Part shown: positions 23,458 to 32,067 of the stretch, one piece after another
How the letters are laid out: each line of letters opens with the position of its first letter
Numbering within the stretch: the stretch's first letter is position 1
Source of the DNA: an uncultured Clostridia bacterium
GTDB taxonomy: Bacteria; Bacillota; Clostridia; TANB77; CAG-508
Assembly (NCBI GenBank): GCA_944390345.1
Contig: CALXPP010000016.1
Location: 1 to 39,227, forward strand
Reading direction: 5' to 3'
Length of the DNA: 39,227 bases
The notes under the pieces: model-generated
Databases searched by the model: none
Seen by the model: the letters and a program-made list of their open reading frames with translations, nothing else
Told to the model about the DNA's origin: nothing
Made by a program: the position numbers and the translations under genes

Positions 23458-24171
23458 TTATGCTTGTGCGATATTGCTAATAACTGTATAAATAATCATT
23501 TTTGTTGTAGGTCTAAAATCTGTAGTGAAATGAAAGTATCTTTTTAATTTATTAAGTTCACATTCAGCATACATAGAATTAATAGACTTAATAATATCAG
23601 ATTTTACATTAGAAGTAGTTGTATTAAATTTTGAAGCTACAACAGGATAAATATTTCTTTCAAAATTATCACATAAATGAGCATCTTTCTGATATACCAT
23701 ATAAATACTTTCAATCATAAAACCAGTACCTTTATGGTAAGGTTTAAAACCTATAGAGTAAAGTTCATGAGCTATTTTTGCTCTTAAATTAGCACCATAA
23801 GAATGTTTCTCTTCAATAGTTGCAGAAATTTGTTTAGATAGAGTTTGTGGAGATAAAGTGCTATTGAAAGTCTTAGCTAAAAAGCGATTTCTTCTTATTA
23901 ATTTTTTTAGCTCAGAATTATTAGATATAACAATAATAGAGTTTAAATGATTTTCGATATTAAATTCATTAAGATAATCAAAAATATTAGCGTTTTCGAT
24001 TTTTTCTGTTATTAATATTAAAAAATCAAAATGAGAAGTTTGTAAAAATTTAATTAAATCTGTTTTCTCAGACAAAATATGTAATATACGAAAATGCTTA
24101 TTTTGTTCTAGTAAATAAGTAGAAATTTGCTGAGAAAGAATAGTGTTTTCACTGTACAATAAGATATCCAA
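23458..24171 (-). CDS. Spo0A-like regulator with degenerate receiver domain
   Basis: The C-terminal half (about 127-237) is a Spo0A-type DNA-binding domain: KIAHELYSIGFKPYHKGTGF, then IESIYMVYQKDAHLCD, NIYPVVASKFNTTTSNVKSD and IIKSINSMY, in family order. The N-terminal half (1-118) has receiver-like alternation, but the phospho-acceptor position is lost: FDFLILI puts Ile54 where Asp should be, and the acidic pair near residue 8 is Glu-Asn. It therefore probably does not respond to phosphorylation in the classical way. It begins with TTG at 24171, eight bases after AGGAGG. A GHKL kinase gene is transcribed divergently 218 bases away. True Spo0A of the organism is likely encoded elsewhere. Confidence 0.8.
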   Translation of the reverse strand: MDILLYSENTILSQQISTYLLEQNKHFRILHILSEKTDLIKFLQTSHFDFLILITEKIENANIFDYLNEFNIENHLNSIIVISNNSELKKLIRRNRFLAKTFNSTLSPQTLSKQISATIEEKHSYGANLRAKIAHELYSIGFKPYHKGTGFMIESIYMVYQKDAHLCDNFERNIYPVVASKFNTTTSNVKSDIIKSINSMYAECELNKLKRYFHFTTDFRPTTKMIIYTVISNIAQA

Positions 24172-24389
24172 AATATCAACCTCCTAAAAATTTATTCCAT
24201 TTATTAGAGGATATAAAATAGTAAAAAAGTTTCAAAAAATTACAATTTTTTTGAAAAAAATGAAAAAATGTGAAAATAATGCAAAAACATAGTATATTTT
24301 TCCTCTTTTTTCTTCTTTTTAAAAAAAACAAAAGAAAAATGGTAAAATTAAAATCGTTACTTAAGAAAAAGGGGTAGGTATGAAGAAAG

Positions 24390-25106
24390 ATGAAGAATAT
24401 TGTCGTTTTTAAAAATTTTAAAAAATTCTTAGAACCAAAAACAAAGGAAAGGTTCAAAAAATGCATCTATAAACTTCGTAAAAGTAATCAGATGCTAAGA
24501 AAAGAAAATGATTCCATAAGAGCATTTAAACACGATTTTAACAACATTATGCAAGTAATGGGAGCGTATATTAAGGCTGGTAATATTAAACAGCTTAAGG
24601 AGTATTACGCAAAAATTATGAATGAATGTGAAGAAACAAAAATTTCGGAATGTTTTAGAAAAATGATTAAAGAAAATCCAGCTATTTTTGGCTTATTGTC
24701 GAATAAGTATAAAATTGCTATGGAAAAAGGAATTAAAATGAGTATTGAAATAATGTGCAATTTACAAGAAATACAAACAGATATTTATGAAATTACTAGA
24801 ATACTCGGAATTTTGATAGACAATGCAATAGAAGCTGCAAATGAATGTAAAGAACAGAAGCAAGTTTATATTCAAATATTAAAAGACTATGAGAAAAATC
24901 AAAATTTATTTATAATAGAAAATACATATGTGAATAAAGAAATTAGTTTAAGTGAAATTTATAAGAAAAATTTTAGTACAAAAAAGCATAATACAGGCTT
25001 AGGGTTATGGAAAGTAAAGAAGATAATAAGTAAAACAAAAACATTAAAGTTAAATACCTTTAAAGGAGAAGATTATTTTAGACAAAGTTTAGCAGTAAAA
25101 TATTAA
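24390..25106 (+). CDS. Soluble GHKL histidine kinase (AgrC/SpoOB-like core)
   Basis: The 238-residue protein has a coiled-coil start, then an H-box AFKHDFNNIMQVMGAYIKAGN with His48, an N-box ILGILIDNAIEAANE with Asn145, and a G-box NTGLGLWKVKKI near 201-212. This is the AgrC-type GHKL layout, but no transmembrane sensor domain is present, so input must come through a cytosolic partner. A weak GGGGTAGG site lies upstream; an overlapping out-of-frame ATG at 24380 would encode only ten residues. It is divergent to the Spo0A-like gene whose receiver lacks the acceptor Asp, so a simple kinase-regulator pair is unlikely. Confidence 0.8.
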   Translation: MKNIVVFKNFKKFLEPKTKERFKKCIYKLRKSNQMLRKENDSIRAFKHDFNNIMQVMGAYIKAGNIKQLKEYYAKIMNECEETKISECFRKMIKENPAIFGLLSNKYKIAMEKGIKMSIEIMCNLQEIQTDIYEITRILGILIDNAIEAANECKEQKQVYIQILKDYEKNQNLFIIENTYVNKEISLSEIYKKNFSTKKHNTGLGLWKVKKIISKTKTLKLNTFKGEDYFRQSLAVKY

Positions 25107-25117
25107 TAAAAAATTGT

Positions 25118-25160
25118 AGTCATTGGCTAAAAATATAGTTTAGCTAATGACTTTTCTTTT
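25118..25160 (+). terminator. Rho-independent terminator
   Basis: AGTCATTGGCTAAA (25118-25131) pairs with TTTAGCTAATGACT (25139-25152) with a single G-T wobble, followed by a T-rich tail. It ends the kinase gene. Confidence 0.85.
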
Positions 25161-25173
25161 TGTTTTAAAAGTC

Positions 25174-25202
25174 TTGATTTTTAAGGCATATAATGATATA
25201 AA
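25174..25202 (+). promoter_or_regulatory. Candidate promoter of the ftsY run
   Basis: TTGATT (25174-25179), 17-base spacer, TATAAA (25197-25202), 36 bases before ATG 25239. A TATAAT also occurs at 25189-25194 but has no matching -35 box at 17 bases. Confidence 0.5.
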
Positions 25203-25238
25203 ATAGAAAGAATTATTTTGCAAAATTAGGGAGGTTTT

Positions 25239-26144
25239 ATGGGATTTTTTGATAAATTAAAAAACGGATTAGGCAAGACTAAAAAGACAATAAACGATAA
25301 GATAAACAATGTTTTTAGCTCTTTTAGAAAGGTTGATGAAGAACTATTAGAAGAATTAGAAGAAGTTTTAGTAACTTCTGATATTGGTATGGAAACCTCA
25401 ATTAATATAATAGATAGCTTAAGAACTAAAATAAAAAAAGAAAAAATAGAAGATGAAGAGTCTGTAAAAAAAGCTTTAAAAGAAATAATGAAAGAAATAT
25501 TAGATGTAGCAGAACCAAAATTAAATTTAGAAACTAAACCTTCTGTTATTTTGGTAGTTGGAGTTAATGGAGTAGGAAAAACAACTTCTATAGGAAAAAT
25601 AGCAAATAAATTAGTAAAAGAAGGAAAGAAAGTGGTTATAGCAGCAGCTGATACTTTTAGAGCAGCAGCAGTTGAGCAATTAGAAATTTGGGCAAATCGT
25701 TCTAATAGTATTATAGTGAAAAAAGAAGAAGGCTCAGATCCAGCTTCAGTAGTATATGATGCAATAGAAAAAACAAGAGAATTGGATGCAGATGTACTAA
25801 TTTGTGATACAGCAGGTAGACTTCATAATAAAAAATACTTAATGGACGAGCTTGCAAAAATAAAAAAAGTAATAGAAAAAGAATTGCCAGAAGCTAGCAA
25901 AGAAGTATTAATGGTACTAGATGCAGAAACTGGTCAAAATGCAATTTTACAAGTAAAAGCTTTTAAAGAAACTACAGATATTACTGGAATTATTTTAACA
26001 AAATTAGATGGAACAGCAAAAGGTGGAGTAGTTTTAGGTATTGTAGATGAAAATAAGATACCAGTTAAATTTATTGGTGTTGGAGAACAAATTGATGATA
26101 TGGAAGTATTTAATTCACAAGAATTTTTAGATGCAATAATATAG
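25239..26144 (+). CDS. ftsY: Signal recognition particle receptor FtsY
   Basis: The 301-residue SRP GTPase docks SRP-ribosome complexes at the membrane. It has a short amphipathic start (GFFDKLKNGLGKT), a four-helix N domain (about 20-90), and the G domain with G1 GVNGVGKT at 108-115, the DTFRAAA motif near 138-144, G3 DTAGR at 190-194, and G4 TKLDG at 254-258. The SRP-type closing motif FIGVGEQIDDMEVF is intact. The long acidic A domain of E. coli FtsY is absent, as usual in Firmicutes. GGGAGG precedes the ATG. It opens the long co-directional gene run. Confidence 0.97.
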   Translation: MGFFDKLKNGLGKTKKTINDKINNVFSSFRKVDEELLEELEEVLVTSDIGMETSINIIDSLRTKIKKEKIEDEESVKKALKEIMKEILDVAEPKLNLETKPSVILVVGVNGVGKTTSIGKIANKLVKEGKKVVIAAADTFRAAAVEQLEIWANRSNSIIVKKEEGSDPASVVYDAIEKTRELDADVLICDTAGRLHNKKYLMDELAKIKKVIEKELPEASKEVLMVLDAETGQNAILQVKAFKETTDITGIILTKLDGTAKGGVVLGIVDENKIPVKFIGVGEQIDDMEVFNSQEFLDAII

Positions 26145-26172
26145 ATTAAAAAATTAGAAAGAAGGTTTTTGC

Positions 26173-29088
26173 GTGAAAAAAAATAAAGAGGAAAAAACAA
26201 AAAATATAGAACCAAATAAAGAACAAAAAATCGAAAGTGTAGAATCAGCTAAAGAAAAAGTGAAAAAAACAGAAACAAGTAATGATAAAGAAAATAAAAA
26301 AAGTAAAGTACCTTGGAGAACTCTAGCAGTAATTGCATTTTTACTTATTTTTATTTTATGTACATTAGTATCTATAAGAGTAAAATATTTAAATGTAAGG
26401 CAAGTAGGAGAAAATTACACATCTGTACTTGTAACAGACTTAAAAAATACATATACAATTGCTATTTCTGTATTTTTAATTGTATATTTAGTAATATACA
26501 TAAATAATAAAGTAATAAAAAAAGGTTTAAAAAAGTTTTTTGATGAAGATAATAAGCCTCTGCCTAAGCTTCCAAATAAAAGTTTAGCTTTAGTTGGTGG
26601 TATTTTAGCAAGCATAATAATACCAAATATAATAGGTAAACAATATGCAATGTTTATAAATAGCACAGAGTTTGGAGGAGATCCAGATCCAATTTTTCAT
26701 TTAGACATAGGATATTATATGTTTAAATTACCATTTATACAAAGTTGTTTAATACTTTTAATATGGTTTTTTATATGTTTAATTGTATATACTGCTATAT
26801 ATTATGTTTTAACTTTAAATACTTGTTTAGATGGAGTGTCTGGTGAAACCTTAAAAAAGAATACCTTTATAAAACAATTAATGTTTTTTGCAACTGTAAT
26901 AGTTATAATTTTTGCAGTATATATTATATATTATTCAATGGGAATACTAACTCAAAATATGATGTCTATATCAGATACAGAATTTACAGGTGCTGGGGCA
27001 ACAGATGCTACTGTTAAGTTATGGGGATATAGAATTTTAAGCGTTGTAATAGTATTTTCTATACTTAGATTATTTAAATATATTAAAAAAGGAAACTTTA
27101 AGCAAGGAATGATTTCAGCTTGTATAGTTCCTGTATATATGGTATGTCTATTTTTAGCAATGACTTATTATCAAGTAATTTATGTTCAAAATAATCAATT
27201 AGACAAAGAAAAAGAATATATAGAATATAATATTGAAAATACGAAAAAAGCTTATGGAATAGATATAGAGCAAAAAAATATAACTTCTTATGATACTATT
27301 TCTAGAGAAGAAGTAACTCAAAATAAAGAACTTATAGAAAATATACCAGTAATCTCTAAAGATGTTATTTTAAAAATGGTTTCATCTCATCAAGATAATA
27401 GTGTATATTATTCTTATAGGAGAACACAACTTGCAAATTATACTATAAACGGAAAAAAACAATCAATATATATTACACCTAGAGAAATTTTAAATGATGA
27501 TATGAGCTACAACAATAGAACTCTAAAATATACTCACGGATATTCAGCAATAATAAATACTGCTAGTGATAGAGACCACAATGGCTATGCAGAATATTTA
27601 CTATCTGATTTTTCTAATTCAGCAGGAGATTTGAAAATTACAGAGCCAAGAATATATTTTGGAATGGATACAAATAGTATAATTGCTACAAATACAGAGT
27701 TTGGAAAAGAGTACGATTATCCAATAACAGCAACTACTTACGAAGAGAATATATATAAAGGTTCAGCTGGATTAAACCTTAATTTTTGGGATAGATTTAT
27801 ACTAGGTTTAGCAAACAGAAACTTAAAATTAGCATTTTCTTCTTATATTACTGAAGATACAAAAATTATTGCAAATAGAAATATTTTAGAAAGAGTAAAA
27901 AGTGTTTTACCTTATTTAGAATATGATGATGAACCTTATTTAGTTATTACAGATGCAGGAAAGTTAGTATGGGTAATAGATGGTTATACAACATCAGGAG
28001 ACTATCCTTATTCACAAATAATTAATACAGAAAATCCAGATGGAGAAAGAGAAAAAATAAACTATATTAGAAATTCTGTAAAAGTTTTAATAGATGCTTA
28101 TAATGGAACTACAACTTTTTATATTACAGATAAAACAGATCCAATAATAATGGCTTACAAAAATATGTATCCAGAACTATTTGTTGAGGATACTATACCA
28201 GAAGAAATTTCTAAGCATTTTACATATCCAAAATATTTATATGAAGTACAATCTAAAATGATTGCTACTTATCACGATATAAGTGCAGATTCTTTATATA
28301 GATCAGATGATTTATGGCAAATAACACCAATTGCATTAGGAACAACAAATTCAAGAAATAATTCTTCTGCAATGGAGCCTACTTATACTGTTTGCAAAAC
28401 ACCAGATTCAGAAGAAGAACAGTTTGGATTGGTACTTACTTACAATAGACAATCAAAACAAAATATAATATCTTATTTAGTAGGAACTTGTGAAAATGGA
28501 GTATCTAAATTAAGTTTATATAGATTTCCAGCAGAAAATAATGTAGTTGGAATAGCACAGTTAAATAATCAAATTGAACAAGATACAACAATTTCTGCAG
28601 AATTAGAAAAGCTAAATACATCAGGAACTAAGCTTACAAGAGAAATAAAAATAATACCAATAAATAATACCTTGTTATATGTAGAACCAGTTTACCAAGT
28701 TATGCTTAATGATGAAGATGAAATTCCAATACTTAGAAAAGTCATTGTAGCTTCTGGAAGTACAGTAGCTATTGGAGACAATATAGAAGAAGCATTAACT
28801 AATTTATTTACAGATTATGCTATAGATATTGATGTATTAGATATGGAAGATATGTCTGCTATAATAGACTCTATAATAAAGGCTAATTCAAACTTAGACG
28901 AGTCTTTAGAATCTGGAGATTTTGAGATGGTAGGTAAAGACTTAAGTAAATTAAAATCTCTAATAAAGCAACTAGAAGTAGCAAGAGAAGAAGAAATTGC
29001 TGAAAACAAAAAATTAGATATTTCAGATGAAACAAATACTGTAACTAATAGTATATTTAATTCTTCAAATATAGTGGAAAATAACTAG
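26173..29088 (+). CDS. UPF0182 family membrane protein
   Basis: The 971-residue protein starts at GTG 26173 (GAAGG upstream). A Lys/Glu-rich cytoplasmic segment of about 50 residues precedes seven membrane helices (within about 50-350). After the helices comes a large extracellular domain with UPF0182 landmarks: YTHGYSAIINTASDRDHNGY, then EPRIYFGMDTNSIIATN, YLEYDDEPYLVITDAGKLVW, VIDGYTTSGDYPYS and YINYIRNSVKVLIDAYNG-like segments. The C-terminus is acidic and coil-forming. The molecular role of the family is unknown. Length agrees with other members (about 900-1000). The gene lies 28 bases after ftsY. Confidence 0.92.
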   Translation: MKKNKEEKTKNIEPNKEQKIESVESAKEKVKKTETSNDKENKKSKVPWRTLAVIAFLLIFILCTLVSIRVKYLNVRQVGENYTSVLVTDLKNTYTIAISVFLIVYLVIYINNKVIKKGLKKFFDEDNKPLPKLPNKSLALVGGILASIIIPNIIGKQYAMFINSTEFGGDPDPIFHLDIGYYMFKLPFIQSCLILLIWFFICLIVYTAIYYVLTLNTCLDGVSGETLKKNTFIKQLMFFATVIVIIFAVYIIYYSMGILTQNMMSISDTEFTGAGATDATVKLWGYRILSVVIVFSILRLFKYIKKGNFKQGMISACIVPVYMVCLFLAMTYYQVIYVQNNQLDKEKEYIEYNIENTKKAYGIDIEQKNITSYDTISREEVTQNKELIENIPVISKDVILKMVSSHQDNSVYYSYRRTQLANYTINGKKQSIYITPREILNDDMSYNNRTLKYTHGYSAIINTASDRDHNGYAEYLLSDFSNSAGDLKITEPRIYFGMDTNSIIATNTEFGKEYDYPITATTYEENIYKGSAGLNLNFWDRFILGLANRNLKLAFSSYITEDTKIIANRNILERVKSVLPYLEYDDEPYLVITDAGKLVWVIDGYTTSGDYPYSQIINTENPDGEREKINYIRNSVKVLIDAYNGTTTFYITDKTDPIIMAYKNMYPELFVEDTIPEEISKHFTYPKYLYEVQSKMIATYHDISADSLYRSDDLWQITPIALGTTNSRNNSSAMEPTYTVCKTPDSEEEQFGLVLTYNRQSKQNIISYLVGTCENGVSKLSLYRFPAENNVVGIAQLNNQIEQDTTISAELEKLNTSGTKLTREIKIIPINNTLLYVEPVYQVMLNDEDEIPILRKVIVASGSTVAIGDNIEEALTNLFTDYAIDIDVLDMEDMSAIIDSIIKANSNLDESLESGDFEMVGKDLSKLKSLIKQLEVAREEEIAENKKLDISDETNTVTNSIFNSSNIVENN

Positions 29089-29118
29089 TGCTTTTTATGG
29101 CAAGAAAGGAATATAAAA

Positions 29119-29745
29119 ATGAATTTAGCAAATAAGTTAACAATTTTTCGTATGATTTTAGTACCAGTTTTTGTAGTTGTTGGGTATATAGGTATGCTTG
29201 GAGGAATAACAGGGGAATTTTTAGAAATACCTATTTATCTTTGGATAATGAATATTATTTTTATTGTAGCTTCAATTACAGATAAATTAGATGGTTATAT
29301 TGCAAGAAGTAGAAATATGGTAACTACCTTTGGAAAATTTTTAGATCCTTTAGCAGATAAAATTTTAGTTTTATCTGCTCTTGTGATGTTAGTAGAGTTT
29401 GGAAAAATTCCAGCTTGGATACCAATTATAGTACTAGCTAGAGAATTTTTAGTATCTGGATATAGATTAGTTGCAGTAGAAAAAGGCGGAAAAGTAATAG
29501 CAGCTTCTGTTTGGGGAAAATTAAAAACTGTAACGCAAATGATAGCTATTATATTAGTATTTATAGATAAAAATAATTTTGCTGATTGTATAAGCTATTT
29601 TGGAGGCAATATGGAACTTAGTTTGGGAAGCTTAATTTTAAATGTAATTACAACAGCACTACTTACAATTTCTGTAATAGCTACTATCTTTTCTGGTTAT
29701 GATTATCTAAAAAAAGGAAAAGATTTATTTAAAGATACTAAGTAA
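29119..29745 (+). CDS. pgsA: CDP-diacylglycerol-glycerol-3-phosphate 3-phosphatidyltransferase
   Basis: The 208-residue membrane enzyme makes phosphatidylglycerophosphate, the precursor of phosphatidylglycerol and cardiolipin. The CDP-alcohol phosphatidyltransferase motif is complete: DKLDGYIARSRNMVTTFGKF and then LDPLADK, giving D-G-x2-A-R-x8-G-x3-D-x3-D. ANKLTIFRMILVPVFV at the start is typical. An insertion of about ten residues (YIGMLGGITGEFLEIPIY) lies between the first and second helices. AGAAAGGA precedes ATG 29119, 30 bases after the UPF0182 gene. Confidence 0.93.
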   Translation: MNLANKLTIFRMILVPVFVVVGYIGMLGGITGEFLEIPIYLWIMNIIFIVASITDKLDGYIARSRNMVTTFGKFLDPLADKILVLSALVMLVEFGKIPAWIPIIVLAREFLVSGYRLVAVEKGGKVIAASVWGKLKTVTQMIAIILVFIDKNNFADCISYFGGNMELSLGSLILNVITTALLTISVIATIFSGYDYLKKGKDLFKDTK

Positions 29746-29779
29746 TATAAAAATCTTATAAATATTGTGAGGTTAACAA

Positions 29780-31771
29780 ATGAATAAGCAAGAAGCTAAA
29801 AAAAGAATTGATGAGTTAAATAAATTAACAGCTTATCATGCAAAAAAATATTATGATGAGGATAATCCTGAAATTAGTGATTTTGAGTATGATATGCTTA
29901 TGGTAGAACTTAGGAATTTAGAAAAAGAATTTCCAGAGTTTATTTCTAAAGATTCTCTAACACAACATGTTGGAGGAACTGTAAAAGAAGGATTTGCAAA
30001 AGTAGAACATGAAGTACCACTTCAAAGTTTGCAAGATATATTTAATTTCGAAGATTTATATGCTTTTGATGAAAGAACTAAAAAAGCACTGCCAGAAGAA
30101 AATATAGAATATGTAGTAGAAACAAAAATAGATGGACTTTCTGTAAGTTTAGAGTATGTAAAAGGAGAATTTGTAAGAGGAGCAACTAGGGGAAATGGAT
30201 TAGTAGGTGAAGATATTACAGAAAACCTAAAAACTATTAAACATATTCCAAAAAAGCTAAAAGAAGCAGTTACAATTACTGTTAGAGGTGAGGTTTTCAT
30301 AGGAAAAGAAGAATTTGAAAAGATGAATCAAGAAAGACTCGAAAACGAAGAACCTCTTTTTGCAAATGCAAGAAATGCAGCAGCTGGCTCTTTAAGACAG
30401 TTAGACAGCAAAATTACTGCTTCAAGACCTTTAGATATTTATATTTTTAATGTTCAAAAGTCTGAAGATATTGTTTTTGAATCTCACTTTGAGTCTTTGA
30501 AATATATGAAAAAACTAGGATTTAATGTAAATCCAGTAGTAGAAAAATGTAAGAACATTCCAGAAGCAATAGAGGCAATTAATAAAATAGGAGAAAATAG
30601 AGAAAATTTAAGTTTTGGAATAGATGGAGCTGTTATTAAAGTAGATAATTTAAAACAAAGAGAAATATTAGGTACGAATTACAAAACTCCAAAGTGGGCA
30701 ATAGCTTACAAGTACCCTCCAGAAAAAAAAGCTACTAAATTAAAAGATATAGTTTTTCAAGTAGGAAGAACTGGTGCTATTACTCCAATGGCTATTTTAG
30801 AGCCTGTTAAAGTTGCAGGTTCCACAATTTCTAAAACTACTCTTCATAACGAAGATTTTGTTAAAGAAAAAGATTTAAAAATAGGAGACACTGTTGTTAT
30901 TCAAAAAGCAGGAGATGTTATACCAGAAGTAGTAGAAGTTTTAAAAGAAAAAAGAGATGGAACAGAAAAAGATTTTGTAGTACCAAACAAATGCCCAGTA
31001 TGTGGTGCAGATGCTGTTAGAGAAGAAGGAGAAGCGATTCGTAGATGTATAGGAATTGAATGTCCTGCTAAACAATATAGAAATATTATTCATTTTGCCT
31101 CTAGAGAGGCTATGAATATAAAAGGCTTAGGAGATAGCATTATAGAGGAATTTTTAAATAGAGGTTTTATAAAAAATATAGCAGATTTATATGAATTAAA
31201 ATTAGAAGATATAGCATCATTAAAGAAAAATGGAAAAAAATTTGCACAAAATTTAATAGATAGCATAGAAGAAAGCAAGAAAAATGACTTATATAGAGTA
31301 ATTAATGGCTTTGGAATAAGACATATAGGAGTAAAAGCTGCTAAACAACTAGCAAAAAAATATAGAAGTATGGACAATTTAATGGAAGCTAGTTTAGAAA
31401 GTTTAAATGCCGTAGATGATATGGGCGAGATTATGGCAGAAAGCGTATTTGAGTTTTTTGCTCAGCCACAAACAAAAGATTTAGTAGCAAGACTAAAAAA
31501 TTATGGTATTAATATGGAAGCTTTGGAAGAAGAAAGTACGGATTTAAGATTTGATGGAAAAATTTTTGTACTAACAGGTAGCTTAGATAGTTTTTCTAGA
31601 AAAGAAGTAGAAGAAATAATAGAAAAATTTGGTGGAAAAACTTCAGGCTCTGTATCTAAGAAAACTAGTTTTGTGCTAGCAGGAGAAGATAGTGGTAGTA
31701 AACTTACAAAAGCAAGGGAACTAGGAATAAGAGTAATAACTGAAGATGAATTTAAAGATATGATTAAGTAG
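29780..31771 (+). CDS. ligA: NAD-dependent DNA ligase
   Basis: The 663-residue protein seals nicks in replication and repair. All LigA modules are visible: domain Ia for NMN binding (YHAKKYYDEDNPEISDFEYD), the adenylation site with Lys116 in ETKIDGLS, the OB-fold region (GRTGAITPMAILEPV), a four-cysteine zinc finger (CPVC, then CIGIECPAKQ), helix-hairpin-helix repeats, and a C-terminal BRCT domain (FVLTGSLDSFSRKEVEEIIE). Length is normal for bacteria. GAGG lies before ATG 29780. It precedes ruvB by one small gene, giving a replication-repair pair. Confidence 0.97.
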   Translation: MNKQEAKKRIDELNKLTAYHAKKYYDEDNPEISDFEYDMLMVELRNLEKEFPEFISKDSLTQHVGGTVKEGFAKVEHEVPLQSLQDIFNFEDLYAFDERTKKALPEENIEYVVETKIDGLSVSLEYVKGEFVRGATRGNGLVGEDITENLKTIKHIPKKLKEAVTITVRGEVFIGKEEFEKMNQERLENEEPLFANARNAAAGSLRQLDSKITASRPLDIYIFNVQKSEDIVFESHFESLKYMKKLGFNVNPVVEKCKNIPEAIEAINKIGENRENLSFGIDGAVIKVDNLKQREILGTNYKTPKWAIAYKYPPEKKATKLKDIVFQVGRTGAITPMAILEPVKVAGSTISKTTLHNEDFVKEKDLKIGDTVVIQKAGDVIPEVVEVLKEKRDGTEKDFVVPNKCPVCGADAVREEGEAIRRCIGIECPAKQYRNIIHFASREAMNIKGLGDSIIEEFLNRGFIKNIADLYELKLEDIASLKKNGKKFAQNLIDSIEESKKNDLYRVINGFGIRHIGVKAAKQLAKKYRSMDNLMEASLESLNAVDDMGEIMAESVFEFFAQPQTKDLVARLKNYGINMEALEEESTDLRFDGKIFVLTGSLDSFSRKEVEEIIEKFGGKTSGSVSKKTSFVLAGEDSGSKLTKARELGIRVITEDEFKDMIK

Positions 31772-31805
31772 AGGAAGGAAGTTAAATTAGCTAAAGGTAA
31801 TAAAA

Positions 31806-32051
31806 ATGGATTCAAAATATACATTTGAAATGTTTTGGGAAGATATGGATAATGGTTTTCAAATATATTATGTATATATGAATTGTAAATATTTAATTTA
31901 TAAAATGGATAAAAATTGCTATAAAAATGAGTTAATAGAAGCACCAGAAAAGTGTCCACATCAAAAATCTGCAATATATACATTAAAAAGAGTAAAAGAA
32001 CTATTTCCATATATGGAAAATATAGAATATAAATCTGGATTAGAAATTTAA
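31806..32051 (+). CDS. Small hypothetical protein between ligA and ruvB (81 aa)
   Basis: I do not recognise this protein. It starts at ATG 31806 with an AAAGG-like site and stops 16 bases before ruvB, so it is part of the run. It has an unusually high Tyr, Asp and Lys content (YTFEMFWEDMDNGFQIYYVY) and two cysteines, and ends in ENIEYKSGLEI. The C-terminal segment SAIYTLKRVKELFPYMENI looks like a helix. There is no signal or membrane segment. The antisense frame over this region is a shadow. Confidence 0.6.
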   Translation: MDSKYTFEMFWEDMDNGFQIYYVYMNCKYLIYKMDKNCYKNELIEAPEKCPHQKSAIYTLKRVKELFPYMENIEYKSGLEI

Positions 32052-32067
32052 ATAGGAAGTGAGCAAG

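Noticed and set aside
24380..24412. Ten-residue leader peptide before the GHKL kinase
   Set aside because: The ATG is almost touching the possible Shine-Dalgarno site and the frame is very short; there is no attenuator structure to support a leader peptide.
24697..24703. TGTCGAA, identical to a Spo0A-box core
   Set aside because: It lies within the coding part of the kinase gene (LLSNKY) rather than in the divergent promoter region, so it is probably chance.
27531..27540. CGG in CTCACGGA within the UPF0182 gene as a further shift site
   Set aside because: It is read CAC-GGA (His-Gly) in frame; no shift is needed.
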